NCBI GenBank assembly: GCA_029202525.1
Contig: CP119325.1
Location: 2,950,001 to 3,014,000, forward strand
Direction of reading: 5' to 3'
DNA: 64,000 nt
From: Candidatus Pseudomonas phytovorans
GTDB taxonomy: Bacteria; Pseudomonadota; Gammaproteobacteria; Pseudomonadales; Pseudomonadaceae
Positions within the stretch are counted from its first letter, which is position 1, and the number at the start of each line of letters is the position of its first letter. Below, in pieces: positions 23,464 through 31,934 of this stretch. The notes below the pieces were generated by a model, which did not search any database, was not told the origin of the DNA, and was given only the letters and a program-made list of their open reading frames with translations. A program made the position numbers and the translations under genes.

Positions 23464-26367
23464 TCAGAGCTCCTGGCGCAGGTTGTCGGGATCGTGGAAG
23501 GGCAGTTGCACCACCTTGGCCTGCACCATCGCGCCGCCCTCCACGCGGATAGGGATGTGCATGCCGGGGGTGGCCTGGTGGGCGCCGGCATAGGCCAGGC
23601 CGATGATCTGCCCCAGGGTTTGCGAGTATTCGCAGGAGGTGACGTTGCCGCTGATGTCCGGCCCGTCCAGTACCAGGTGCCCCTCCAGGGGTTGCGGGCT
23701 CCCTTTGGGCAGGGTGAAGCCGACCAGCTTGCGCTTGAGTGGCTGCGCTTCAAGGATTTCGATCGAACGCTTGCCGACGAAGAACGGCTTCTTGCGGCCG
23801 ATGGCCCACTGCATGTCGATCTCTGCCGGGTGGGTCATGCCGTCGGTGTCCTGGCTGATGATCACATGGCCTTTTTCCAGGCGCAGCAGGCGCTGGGTTT
23901 CAACGCCGAACGGGCGGATACCCAAGCCTGCACCGGCTTGCATCAGTGCGTCCCACAAGCGTTCGGCATGGCGCGCCGGCACATGCACTTCATAGCCCAG
24001 TTCACCGACGAACCCGACCCGCAGGATGCGCGCCGGGATACCGGCCACCTTGCCCTGGCGCACGCCGAGGTACGGGAAGGCTTCGGCCGACAGGTCCACG
24101 TCATCGCACACCTTGGCCAGCACCTGGCGTGACAGTGGCCCGGCCAGGTTGACGGCGGCCAGGGCAGCGGTGACGTTGGTGATGTCCACGTCCAGGCGCC
24201 ACTGCGCGTTCCACTTCAGCATCTGCTGGTAGATGCGGTCGACGCCGCTGGTGGTGGCGCTGACATAGAAGTGTTGCTCGCCCAGGCGTGCGCAGACGCC
24301 GTCGTCGATCACCACGCCGTGTTCGTTGGTCATCAGTGCGTAGCGCGTGCGGCCGACAGGCAGTTTGGCAAAGCCGAAGGTGTACACGCGCTCCAGCAGC
24401 TCTGCGGCGTCGGGGCCGCGCACGTCCAGGCCGCCCAGTGTGGAAACGTCGATCAGGCCGACTTTTTCGCGCACATGGCGTGCTTCTTCCTGCATGCAGC
24501 GCTCACGTTCTTCTGGTTTTCCGTAGTAGGCCGGGCGTTGCCAGCTACCGGCAGGCATCATTTTTGCCCCGGCTTGCAGGTGGCGGCGGTGCATGGGCGT
24601 TTGCCGGTAGGGGTCGAAGGCACGACCGGCGACATGCGCCAGCTTTTCGGCCTGGAACGGTGGGCGGGCGGTGGTCACTCCGGTCTCGCTGATGCTGCGG
24701 CCGGTGGCATGGGCCACCAGCCGTGCAGTGGGCAGCGCCGAGTGGCGGCCCTGGGACGGGCCCATGCCGACCGTGGAAAAGCGCTTGACCAGTTGCACGT
24801 CACGGTAGCCACTGCGGGTGGCGTTGACGATGTCGCGCACTTGCAGGTCTTCGTCGAAGTCGACGAAATCCTTGCCTTTGGGGTGTGGGAAGATCGGCCA
24901 CGGGAAATTGACCTTGGCTTCGGCGCTGAACACTTGCTGTGACGGCCCTTGCAGGCCCAACCCTGCCACTGCATCGGCGGCCCCGCGCGCGGCATCGGCC
25001 AGCACGTTGGCCAGTGCATGACGGCCGTTTACCGAGCCGGCGATGCCCAGCCCGGCCGGCAGGTTGCTGATGCTGAACTCGTCGCGGTTGACGTCATAGG
25101 CCAGCTTGCCGCCGGCCTGGCACAGCAACTGGTACACCGGCATGTAGCCCGCCGACATGCACAGCAAGTCGCACGCCAGGCGCAGGCCATGCGGGCCGAC
25201 CTTGCCCTGGCCGGTGATCGGGCGAATGTCCACGCCGTTGACATGGCGCATGCCTGTTTCGTGCAGCGCTTCGTACACCGTGCTGCCCAGGTGCACGGGG
25301 ATGTCGCGGCGCTTCAGTTCAGCGGCGAGGGCGGCATCGGCGGGCGCGGCGCGCATATCGACCACGGCGGCAACGGCCACGCCTTGTTCCTGCAGGTCAA
25401 GGGCGGCCAGGTAGCCGTCATCGTGGCCGGTGAGGACCACCGCGCGCTGGCCCGGCTTGACCGCATACAGCTTCATCAGTCGCTGGGCGGCGCTGGTCAG
25501 CATCACCCCCGGCAGGTCGTTATTGCGGAACACCACCGGCTGGTCGAACGAACCCGCCGCTACCAGGCAACGGCGGGCGCGTACCTTGTACAAGCGTTTG
25601 TGCTGGATGACCGGCAGGTAGTTGTCGGTGAACCAGCCGTTGCAGGTGGCTTCCAGCAGCACCTGAATGTTCGGGTGGCCCTCGATGGCGGCCAGCAGTT
25701 CCTGACGCAGGCTGGCGGCGTGGGTGCCGGCGATGTCGAAGCGGGCGTAGGTGAGCGAGCCGCCCAGCACCGGTTGTTGTTCGACCAGCAACACCTTGGC
25801 CCCGGCATTGGCCGCGTCGAGCGCGGCGCGCAGGCCTGCGGGGCCGCCGCCGATGACCGCTACATCAACGAACAGATAGGCTTTGTCGTAGTACTGCGGC
25901 TTGAAGCCAAGGTCGAGCACGCCCAGGCCGGCCTTCTTGCGAATCAGCGGCTCCCACACTTTCCACATGCCCTTGGGCTTGTAGAACGAGCGGTAGTAGA
26001 AGCCCACCGGCATGAAGCGTGAGAACTTGCCCAGGTAGGCGTCGCGGTCCTGCTCCAGGCTGCCGTTGAAGTTCTGCCCCTCGACCACCTGGCCCTCGCG
26101 GGCGGCCTCCAGGTCGGCCAGCACGTTGGGCTCTTCAGGCAACTGCACCAAGGTGTTGGCATCCTGCCCGGCCATGCTCAGCGGGCCGCGTGGGCGGTGG
26201 TACTTGAACGAGCGCGACAGCAGCCAGCGACCGTTACCGAGCAGGGCGCTGGCAATGGTGTCACCGGCAAAGCCTTGGCAGTCCTGGCCGTCGAACTGGA
26301 AGCGCAGGGGCCGCTCGCGGTCGATCAGCAGGCCCATGGGCGCGGGGAGGCGAGTGTGGCTGTTCAT
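23464..26367 (-). CDS. soxA: Sarcosine oxidase alpha subunit
   Basis: 967 aa. The N-terminal 2Fe-2S-like/cyanide-hydratase-like fold (about 15-105; FQFDGQDCQGFAGDTIASAL) is followed by an NAD-binding flavodoxin-type domain with VAVIGGGPAGLRAALDAANAG (about 170-200). A GcvT-like tetrahydrofolate domain follows (about 580-960; GLIDVSTLGGLDVRGPDAAELL, GELGYEVHVPA). The complex demethylates sarcosine or a related N-methyl amine, moving the methyl carbon to THF as 5,10-methylene-THF and giving H2O2. The start at 26367 overlaps soxD by ATGA. The upstream extension in the same frame is out of register with any signal and is rejected. Confidence 0.9.
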   Translation of the reverse strand: MNSHTRLPAPMGLLIDRERPLRFQFDGQDCQGFAGDTIASALLGNGRWLLSRSFKYHRPRGPLSMAGQDANTLVQLPEEPNVLADLEAAREGQVVEGQNFNGSLEQDRDAYLGKFSRFMPVGFYYRSFYKPKGMWKVWEPLIRKKAGLGVLDLGFKPQYYDKAYLFVDVAVIGGGPAGLRAALDAANAGAKVLLVEQQPVLGGSLTYARFDIAGTHAASLRQELLAAIEGHPNIQVLLEATCNGWFTDNYLPVIQHKRLYKVRARRCLVAAGSFDQPVVFRNNDLPGVMLTSAAQRLMKLYAVKPGQRAVVLTGHDDGYLAALDLQEQGVAVAAVVDMRAAPADAALAAELKRRDIPVHLGSTVYEALHETGMRHVNGVDIRPITGQGKVGPHGLRLACDLLCMSAGYMPVYQLLCQAGGKLAYDVNRDEFSISNLPAGLGIAGSVNGRHALANVLADAARGAADAVAGLGLQGPSQQVFSAEAKVNFPWPIFPHPKGKDFVDFDEDLQVRDIVNATRSGYRDVQLVKRFSTVGMGPSQGRHSALPTARLVAHATGRSISETGVTTARPPFQAEKLAHVAGRAFDPYRQTPMHRRHLQAGAKMMPAGSWQRPAYYGKPEERERCMQEEARHVREKVGLIDVSTLGGLDVRGPDAAELLERVYTFGFAKLPVGRTRYALMTNEHGVVIDDGVCARLGEQHFYVSATTSGVDRIYQQMLKWNAQWRLDVDITNVTAALAAVNLAGPLSRQVLAKVCDDVDLSAEAFPYLGVRQGKVAGIPARILRVGFVGELGYEVHVPARHAERLWDALMQAGAGLGIRPFGVETQRLLRLEKGHVIISQDTDGMTHPAEIDMQWAIGRKKPFFVGKRSIEILEAQPLKRKLVGFTLPKGSPQPLEGHLVLDGPDISGNVTSCEYSQTLGQIIGLAYAGAHQATPGMHIPIRVEGGAMVQAKVVQLPFHDPDNLRQEL

Positions 26368-26669
26368 CCGGCGATCTCCGGGGTGGCGGCGGGGGTGAAG
26401 TCGACGCGGCGGTCGAACAGTTCTTTCGGGTCGAAGGTGCGCAGCACCTGGTCGCTCACCGTGTGGCGTTCGGCCAGAAACCAGTAGCTGGAAGCGTTGT
26501 GCAGCCACCACTCGGTGACCACCCCGGCCAGGTTATCGCTGTTGAATACATAGTCCGCCCACTCGGCATCGCTGCAGTTGGCCGGGTCGGGCATGGGCTT
26601 GAACTCGCCGCCGTAGGTGAACTCGCTGATGTTGCGCGGGCCATTCAAGGGGCAGGTCAGGATCTTCAT
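26364..26669 (-). CDS. soxD: Sarcosine oxidase delta subunit, variant without CxxC
   Basis: 101 aa. Alignable to SoxD by CPLNGPRNISEFTYGGEF, AEWADYVFNSDNLAG, EWWLHNASSYWF and ERHTVSDQVLRTF. The classical zinc-site start CPHCG is here CPLNG, so one ligand cysteine is missing and zinc binding is doubtful. Coupled to soxA by ATGA and 11 bases after soxB. The variant suggests a sarcosine-oxidase-like enzyme with a different N-methyl substrate rather than the housekeeping SoxBDAG. Confidence 0.85.
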   Translation of the reverse strand: MKILTCPLNGPRNISEFTYGGEFKPMPDPANCSDAEWADYVFNSDNLAGVVTEWWLHNASSYWFLAERHTVSDQVLRTFDPKELFDRRVDFTPAATPEIAG

Positions 26670-26680
26670 CGTCGTTGCTC

Positions 26681-27922
26681 CTAGTGGCTGGCCGCAGTGG
26701 CGCCCATCTCGTTGACTTGCTGGAAGCGGCTGAAGCGTTCCAGGGCGAAGGGGGCGATCATTTCGGGCACCTTGCCGCCGCTGGCCACCAGCTCGGCCAT
26801 GGTCTTGCCGCAGATCGGCGTGGCTTTGAAACCCCAGGTGCCCCAGCCGGCGTCCAGGTAGTAGTTCTCGACCGGCGACAGGCCCATGATCGGGCTGTAG
26901 TCCGGGGTCATGTCGGTCATGCCGGCCCACTGGCGCATCAGCTTGGCGTTGGCCATGAACGGGAACATCTCGATGGCGTGCGCCAGCAGGCTTTCCTTGA
27001 GGTCGAGGGTGGAGCGCGTGTTGTACAGCGGGTACGGATCGGAGCCGCCACCGAAGACGATTTCGCCCCGGCTGGTCTGTTGCACATAGCAGTGCAGCGC
27101 CGACGAACTGACCAGCGGATCGAGGAACGGCTTGAACGGCTGGGTGACCATCGCCTGCAATGGGTAGGTGTGGATCGGCGCGCGGATGCCGGCTTTGTTC
27201 ATCAGCAGCGAACTGGCCCCTGCCACCGCCTGCACCACACAACCGCACTGCACCGTGCCACGGTTGGTCTTGACCGCTTCGATGCGGCCATTGCGAATCA
27301 GCAGGTCCTGCACTTCGGTCAGTTGGTGGATTTCCACGCCACGCTTGGCCGCCTGTTTGGCGTAGCCCCAGGCCACGGCGTCGTGCCGCGCGGTGGCGCC
27401 GTCGATATGCCACAGGCCCGCCAGCACCGGCAGGTGGCCGGGGTCGAGGTTAAGGCTGGGCACCAGTTCACGAATCTGTTGGCGGTCGATCATTTCGGTA
27501 CGCCCGCCGAAATGCTTGTTGACCTCGGCACGCTGGCGGAAGGCGCGCACGGTGGCATCGGTGTGCGCCAGGGTGAGCTGGCCGCGTTCGGAATACATGA
27601 TGTTGAAGTCGAACTCGTTCGACAGGTTCTGGAACATGCGCACCGATTCAGCGTAAAAGCGCACACCTTCGCTGGTGAGGTAGTTGGAGCGGATAACCGC
27701 AGTGTTGCGTGCGGTGTTGCCACCGCCCAGGTAGGCCTTTTCCAGTACGGCGACGTTGGTCACACCGTGGTATCTGGCCAGGTAGTAGGCGATGGCCAAA
27801 CCGTGGCCGCCGCCGCCAATGATCACCACGTCATAGCGTGGCTTGAGCTCACACGGTGGTGGCAGGTCGACTTCCACCGGGTAGTCGGCACTCAGGCCGT
27901 ATTTCAGCAATGCGAAAGGCAT
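26681..27922 (-). CDS. soxB: Sarcosine oxidase beta subunit
   Basis: 413 aa DAO-family flavoprotein carrying FAD. FAD Rossmann motif VVIIGGGGHGLAIAYYLARY (about 32-51), ending LEKAYLGGGNTARNTAVIRS. HIDGATARHDAVAWGYAKQA holds the histidine region to which FMN is attached in known enzymes. The C-terminus NYYLDAGWGTWGFKATPICG forms part of the active site. It begins inside folD, a 19-base overlap, so folD and soxB are translated from overlapping frames. Confidence 0.9.
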   Translation of the reverse strand: MPFALLKYGLSADYPVEVDLPPPCELKPRYDVVIIGGGGHGLAIAYYLARYHGVTNVAVLEKAYLGGGNTARNTAVIRSNYLTSEGVRFYAESVRMFQNLSNEFDFNIMYSERGQLTLAHTDATVRAFRQRAEVNKHFGGRTEMIDRQQIRELVPSLNLDPGHLPVLAGLWHIDGATARHDAVAWGYAKQAAKRGVEIHQLTEVQDLLIRNGRIEAVKTNRGTVQCGCVVQAVAGASSLLMNKAGIRAPIHTYPLQAMVTQPFKPFLDPLVSSSALHCYVQQTSRGEIVFGGGSDPYPLYNTRSTLDLKESLLAHAIEMFPFMANAKLMRQWAGMTDMTPDYSPIMGLSPVENYYLDAGWGTWGFKATPICGKTMAELVASGGKVPEMIAPFALERFSRFQQVNEMGATAASH

Positions 27923-28815
27923 GCGGTGCGCTCCTGGTGGGCGGCCTGTTGTTGCAGGTCGAGGGCGAGCAGGGTGTTTTTCATCAGGTAGGCGATGGTC
28001 ATCGGGCCAACGCCGCCGGGTACCGGGGTGATGCCGGCTACCTGGGGCAGGGCAGCGGCGAAGTCGACATCGCCGACCAGGCGGCTGTGGCCGCCCTCAT
28101 CGACGCGGTTGATACCCACGTCGATCACCACCGCACCGGGCTTGAGCCAGGCGGCACCGATCAGCCGGGGCTTGCCCACTGCCGCCACCAGGATGTCGGC
28201 CTGGCGGCACAGCGCCGGCAGGTCGTGGCTGCGCGAGTGCACCACGGTCACCGTACAGTCGGCCTGCAGCAGCAGGGCCGCCATGGGTTTGCCGACAATG
28301 TTCGAGCGGCCGACCACCACCGCATGCTTGCCGCGCAACTCGCCACAGGCGTCGCGCAGCAGGCGCATGCAACCGCTGGGCGTGCATGGGGTGAGTACAT
28401 CGCGGCCCTGGGCCAGGCCACCCACGTTTTCGCTGTGGAAACCGTCAACGTCCTTGAGCGGGCTGATTGCCTGCAATACAGGGTGCTGGTCGATGTGTGC
28501 GGGCAACGGCAGTTGCACGAGGATACCGTTCACCTCGGGGTCGCGGTTCAGCCGGTCGATCAGGGTCAGCAGCTGGGCCTGGGTGGTGTCGGTGGGCAGG
28601 CGATGCTCCAGCGAACGGATGCCCACTTCTTCGGCGCGCAGCACCTTGTTACGCACGTACACCTGGCTGGCGGCGTCGGCGCCCACCAGCACCACGGCCA
28701 GGCATGGTTGCACGCCGCCTTGGCGCAGCTCCTGCACCTGCTCGCGTACTTCGGCCAGTACCCGCGCGGCGGTGGCCTTGCCGTCGATCAGCTTGACGCT
28801 GGCAAGGGCGTTCAT
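27904..28815 (-). CDS. folD: Methylene-THF dehydrogenase / methenyl-THF cyclohydrolase
   Basis: 303 aa bifunctional enzyme that oxidises 5,10-methylene-THF to methenyl-THF and hydrolyses it to 10-formyl-THF. Motifs: YVRNKVLRAEEVGI (catalytic Y and K), QLPLPAHID, VVGRSNIVGKPMAALLL (NADP site) and TPVPGGVGPMTIAYL. The start overlaps purU by ATGA. Together with the demethylase it would process the THF-bound carbon released by soxBDAG. It is probably a second folD, specialised to this operon. Confidence 0.93.
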   Translation of the reverse strand: MNALASVKLIDGKATAARVLAEVREQVQELRQGGVQPCLAVVLVGADAASQVYVRNKVLRAEEVGIRSLEHRLPTDTTQAQLLTLIDRLNRDPEVNGILVQLPLPAHIDQHPVLQAISPLKDVDGFHSENVGGLAQGRDVLTPCTPSGCMRLLRDACGELRGKHAVVVGRSNIVGKPMAALLLQADCTVTVVHSRSHDLPALCRQADILVAAVGKPRLIGAAWLKPGAVVIDVGINRVDEGGHSRLVGDVDFAAALPQVAGITPVPGGVGPMTIAYLMKNTLLALDLQQQAAHQERTACLSHC

Positions 28816-29678
28816 TTGAAAATCACCGTGCGGTCGTGGTTAAGGAATACCCGGTGTTCAAGGTGGTATTTCACGGCGCGGGACAGGGCGATGGTCTCGG
28901 TATCGCGGCCGATGGCCACCAGGTCGCCCGGTGCATAGGCGTGGTCCACGCGCTGTACTTCCTGCTCGATGATCGGCCCTTCGTCCAGGTCGCTGGTCAC
29001 ATAGTGGGCGGTGGCGCCGATCAGCTTGACTCCGCGCTGGTAGGCCTGGTGGTAGGGCTTGGCACCTTTGAAACCGGGGAGGAACGAGTGATGGATGTTG
29101 ATCGCCCGGCCCGACAGCTGGCGGCACAGGTCATCGGAGAGGATTTGCATGTAGCGCGCCAGCACCACCAGTTCGGTGCCGGTGTCCTCGACGATGCGCA
29201 GCAGTGCGGCTTCCTGTTCGGCCTTGGTGTCTTTGCTCACCGGCAGGTAGACGAAGCGGATGCCCTGGCGCTCAGCCATCGGGCGCAGGTCCAGGTGGTT
29301 GGAGACCACGGCGGTGATGTGCATGTCCAGCTCGCCTTTGGCGTGGCGGTACAGCAGGTCGGACAGGCAGTGGTCAAACTTGCTCACCATCAGCAGCACC
29401 CGCATCGGCCTGGCGCTGCTGTGCAGGCTCCACTGCATGTCGAAGCGCTGGGCCACGTCGGTAAAACCAGCCTCCAGCTGCGGCGTGTCACCGGTGGTAC
29501 CCGTGTTGTAGCGGAACACCGCGCGCATGAAGAAGCGCCCGTTATCCTCGTCGTCGAACTGCGCCATCTCGCTGATGTAGCAACCGTGCTCGGCCAGGTA
29601 GGTGGTCACTGCCGCAACGATGCCGGACACGGCCGGGCAACTGACGCGCAGGATGAAGTGATCGGGAGCGGGGTGCAT
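28812..29678 (-). CDS. purU: Formyltetrahydrofolate deformylase
   Basis: 288 aa. N-terminal ACT domain (about 1-80; FILRVSCPAVSGIVAAVTTY) and C-terminal formyltransferase-fold domain with NIHHSFLPGFKGAKPYHQAY and GATAHYVTSDLDEGPIIEQ, which carry the catalytic N, H and D. It hydrolyses 10-formyl-THF to formate and THF, so purU-folD frees the THF used by the oxidase. The ATG at 29678 has GAGG upstream. First gene of the operon; the 217-base upstream gap contains an AT-rich stretch with GGAATATAAATTTCC, a possible operator, and no visible regulator gene. Confidence 0.92.
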   Translation of the reverse strand: MHPAPDHFILRVSCPAVSGIVAAVTTYLAEHGCYISEMAQFDDEDNGRFFMRAVFRYNTGTTGDTPQLEAGFTDVAQRFDMQWSLHSSARPMRVLLMVSKFDHCLSDLLYRHAKGELDMHITAVVSNHLDLRPMAERQGIRFVYLPVSKDTKAEQEAALLRIVEDTGTELVVLARYMQILSDDLCRQLSGRAINIHHSFLPGFKGAKPYHQAYQRGVKLIGATAHYVTSDLDEGPIIEQEVQRVDHAYAPGDLVAIGRDTETIALSRAVKYHLEHRVFLNHDRTVIFK

Positions 29679-29895
29679 GTCGGATAGGCCTCGTGATGGA
29701 GTGGGGCAGGTCGGGCACAAGGGCGAAAGAGGCTTCGCGCGGGGCGAAGTTGTGTTTCTTGGTAGGAATATAAATTTCCTTTAGGCGATTTATAGGCGAA
29801 GTAAGGGGTGACGGTCTAGAGGTTTGTGAAATTTTTTATCCTGACAGGAATATTGTTGAAGCCCTTCGCGGGCCACTAGAGGCTATGCTTGCCCT

Positions 29896-30297
29896 ATGAG
29901 TACACCAGACCCTTTACGCCAGCCATGTCCCCCTGGCGCCTGTATCTGCGGCCGTGAGCACTTGGCGGACCAGCCGCAGACAGCCCAGCGCATCCTCCTG
30001 CTGACCCGCCAGGAAGAAAAGCGCCTGCTCGAACGCCTGGAAAACCTCAAGGACCTGGAAGACCTGCAGCGCCTGCAGCAACGCCTGTACGAAAACCTCG
30101 GCATCCGCGTACACATTGCCCCCGGTTTCAACGAAGTACGAACCATGCGCGGTATCGTCATCGAGCTGGATGATCAGCCAGGGCTGTGCCGTAAGACCCG
30201 GCAATCGATCCCGGCAGCGATCCGCCGCGGTCTGGAGCGCAACCCGCAGGTAGCTTTCCGCCTGCTCGATACCCACGACCTGCTGCGTGATGCCTGA
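29896..30297 (+). CDS. Conserved hypothetical protein with cysteine-rich N-terminus
   Basis: 133 aa, family not recognised. The N-terminus CPPGACICGREHL has three cysteines and a histidine, which could bind metal. A charged helical stretch (RQEEKRLLERLENLKDLEDL) looks coiled-coil, and the C-terminal half is compact (IRRGLERNPQVAFRLLDTHD). Located just before the MbtH gene, but an apparent PvdS-type promoter lies between them, so it need not share their regulation. Confidence 0.65.
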   Translation: MSTPDPLRQPCPPGACICGREHLADQPQTAQRILLLTRQEEKRLLERLENLKDLEDLQRLQQRLYENLGIRVHIAPGFNEVRTMRGIVIELDDQPGLCRKTRQSIPAAIRRGLERNPQVAFRLLDTHDLLRDA

Positions 30298-30302
30298 ACA
30301 GC

Positions 30303-30326
30303 TAATTTTCCGGCGGCCTGTTACGT
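30303..30326 (+). promoter_or_regulatory. PvdS iron-starvation box upstream of mbtH
   Basis: TAATT followed by exactly 16 bases and then CGT. The PvdS consensus is TAAAT-N16-CGT, so there is one mismatch. It lies 62 bases before the MbtH start. The pyoverdine-type genes behind it support the reading. Confidence 0.6.
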
Positions 30327-30387
30327 CTACTTGAAAGCCCCCCTGCGCCAACCCCGCAGCGGCATCCATCATTCAAGGAGACAGGCA

Positions 30388-30609
30388 ATGACTTCCGTTT
30401 TCGACCGCGACGACATCCAGTTCCAGGTAGTGGTCAACCACGAAGAGCAGTACTCGATCTGGCCAGATTACAAGGCCATCCCCAACGGCTGGCGTGCCGT
30501 GGGCAAGAGTGGCTTGAAGAAAGACTGCCTGGCCTACATCGACGAGGTGTGGACCGACATGCGCCCGCTGAGCCTGCGCCAGAAAATGGCCGAAGCCGCT
30601 ACCCAGTGA
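30388..30609 (+). CDS. MbtH-like protein (NRPS adenylation-domain activator)
   Basis: 73 aa, the full length for the family. The signature is complete: NHEEQYSIWPDYKAIPNGWR, then KKDCLAYIDEVWTDMRPLSL. MbtH proteins bind and stabilise adenylation domains of nonribosomal peptide synthetases, here most likely those for pyoverdine. AAGGAG lies 7 bases upstream of the ATG. The stop overlaps the thioesterase start by GTGA. It corresponds in context to P. aeruginosa PA2412. Confidence 0.95.
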   Translation: MTSVFDRDDIQFQVVVNHEEQYSIWPDYKAIPNGWRAVGKSGLKKDCLAYIDEVWTDMRPLSLRQKMAEAATQ

Positions 30610-31325
30610 CTGCATTGAACCTGCTGTGCCTGCCGTATTCAGGGGCCAGCGCCATGGTCTACAACCGCTGGCGGCGCAAGCTGCCAGCCTGGCTGCAGGT
30701 GCGCCCGGTGGAACTGCCCGGGCGTGGCGCACGCATGGTCGAGCCGCTGCACACCGACATGCAAGTGCTGGCCCGGCAACTGGCCAACGAGCAGCGCCTG
30801 GCGGCCAGCGCCCCCTACGCGCTGCTGGGGCACAGCCTGGGTGCGCTGCTGGCCTTCGAGCTGGCCCATGAGCTGCAAGCGCTGGGCTGCCCGCCACCAC
30901 TGGCGCTGTTCGCCTGCGGCACGGCGGCGCCGACCCGGCGTGAGGGCTACGACGCCAAGGAGTGGCGCACGCCCAAGAGTGACGCCGAGCTGATCAGCGA
31001 GTTGCGCGAGCTTCAGGGTACCCCCGAGGAAGTGCTGGCCAACGCCGAGCTGATGAGCCTGACCTTGCCGACCCTTCGCGCAGACTTTCTGCTCTGCGGC
31101 ACCTACGCCTACCGCCAGCGACCGGCGTTGCAGTGCCCGCTGCATGTGCTGGGCGGTACAGATGACCGGGCCAGCGACGAGCAATTGCAGGCCTGGCGCC
31201 AGGAAACCCAAGGCGAGTTCTCGCTGCAGATGTTTCCCGGTGGCCACTTCTTCATCCATGAGCATGAAGATCACGTGCTCGGCGCGCTGACGGCTTCGCT
31301 GGAACCCCTTCGGCTTTCTGCCTGA
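30606..31325 (+). CDS. Type II thioesterase for pyoverdine synthesis
   Basis: 239 aa alpha/beta hydrolase of the TEII class, which hydrolyses wrong or stalled acyl groups from NRPS carrier domains. Nucleophile S77 in LLGHSLGALLAFELAHEL; likely catalytic D in LGGTDDRAS and H in GGHFFIHEHEDH. The N-terminus LCLPYSGASAMVYNRWRRKL is typical. The start is a GTG overlapping the MbtH stop. It is equivalent in context to P. aeruginosa PA2411. Confidence 0.93.
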   Translation: MTALNLLCLPYSGASAMVYNRWRRKLPAWLQVRPVELPGRGARMVEPLHTDMQVLARQLANEQRLAASAPYALLGHSLGALLAFELAHELQALGCPPPLALFACGTAAPTRREGYDAKEWRTPKSDAELISELRELQGTPEEVLANAELMSLTLPTLRADFLLCGTYAYRQRPALQCPLHVLGGTDDRASDEQLQAWRQETQGEFSLQMFPGGHFFIHEHEDHVLGALTASLEPLRLSA

Positions 31326-31382
31326 TTGACGTCACCGCTTGCCTGGGGGAGGCTAGGCCTTTTCCCAGGTAAGGGGCGGACA

Positions 31383-31934
31383 ATGCTGATCGATCCACAC
31401 AAGGCCACGCTGCTGGTCGTCGACATCCAGGAAAAACTTATCAGCGCCATGAGCGACCCCGAGGGCACCCGGGCACGGGCGCGCTGGTTGTTGGCGGCGA
31501 CCGCTGAACTGGAGCTGCCGACGGTGATTTCCGAGCAGTATCCCAAGGGCCTGGGCCATACCCTGGCGGAGCTGCTGGCCGTAGCGCCGGCAGCCGAAGT
31601 GGTGGAGAAAAGCCATTTTTCCTGCGTGGCCGCCGAGTGCCTGCCGGCCAGCCTGATGGCGCGTGAGCAGGTGATCGTCTGTGGGATGGAAACCCATGTC
31701 TGCGTGCTGCAGACGGTGCTTGGCCTGCTGGCTTTGGGCAAGCAGGTGTTCGTGGTCGAAGATGCCTGCGACAGCCGCACCCCGGCCAGCAAGGCGGCGG
31801 GCCTGGCGCGCATGCGCGGCGCCGGGGCGCAGGTGGTGACCCGCGAAATGGTGGTGTTCGAGTTGATGGGCAGTGCCGGCCACCCGCTGTTCCGCCACAT
31901 CAGCAAAACCTACCTGGTCGGTGAGCAGCCCTGA
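31383..31934 (+). CDS. Isochorismatase-family cysteine hydrolase
   Basis: 183 aa. Catalytic triad D14 (LLVVDIQEKL), K76 (VVEKSHFSC) and C107 (GMETHVCVLQT) with the expected cis-peptide region. Family members hydrolyse amides, nicotinamide-like compounds or isochorismate; without an aryl-carrier domain this is not an EntB-type siderophore enzyme. It follows the thioesterase gene by 57 bases and is overlapped at its end by a lipoprotein gene. Substrate unknown. Confidence 0.88.
   Translation: MLIDPHKATLLVVDIQEKLISAMSDPEGTRARARWLLAATAELELPTVISEQYPKGLGHTLAELLAVAPAAEVVEKSHFSCVAAECLPASLMAREQVIVCGMETHVCVLQTVLGLLALGKQVFVVEDACDSRTPASKAAGLARMRGAGAQVVTREMVVFELMGSAGHPLFRHISKTYLVGEQP

Noticed and set aside
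29750..29870. Operator GGAATATAAATTTCC upstream of purU as a firm regulatory site
   Set aside because: The dyad is only 4 bp when allowing exact pairing and no regulator is adjacent; mentioned in the purU entry but not called.
31383..31934. EntB/DhbB-type isochorismatase for a catechol siderophore
   Set aside because: No aryl-carrier domain and no catechol biosynthesis genes nearby; only the general cysteine hydrolase triad is present.
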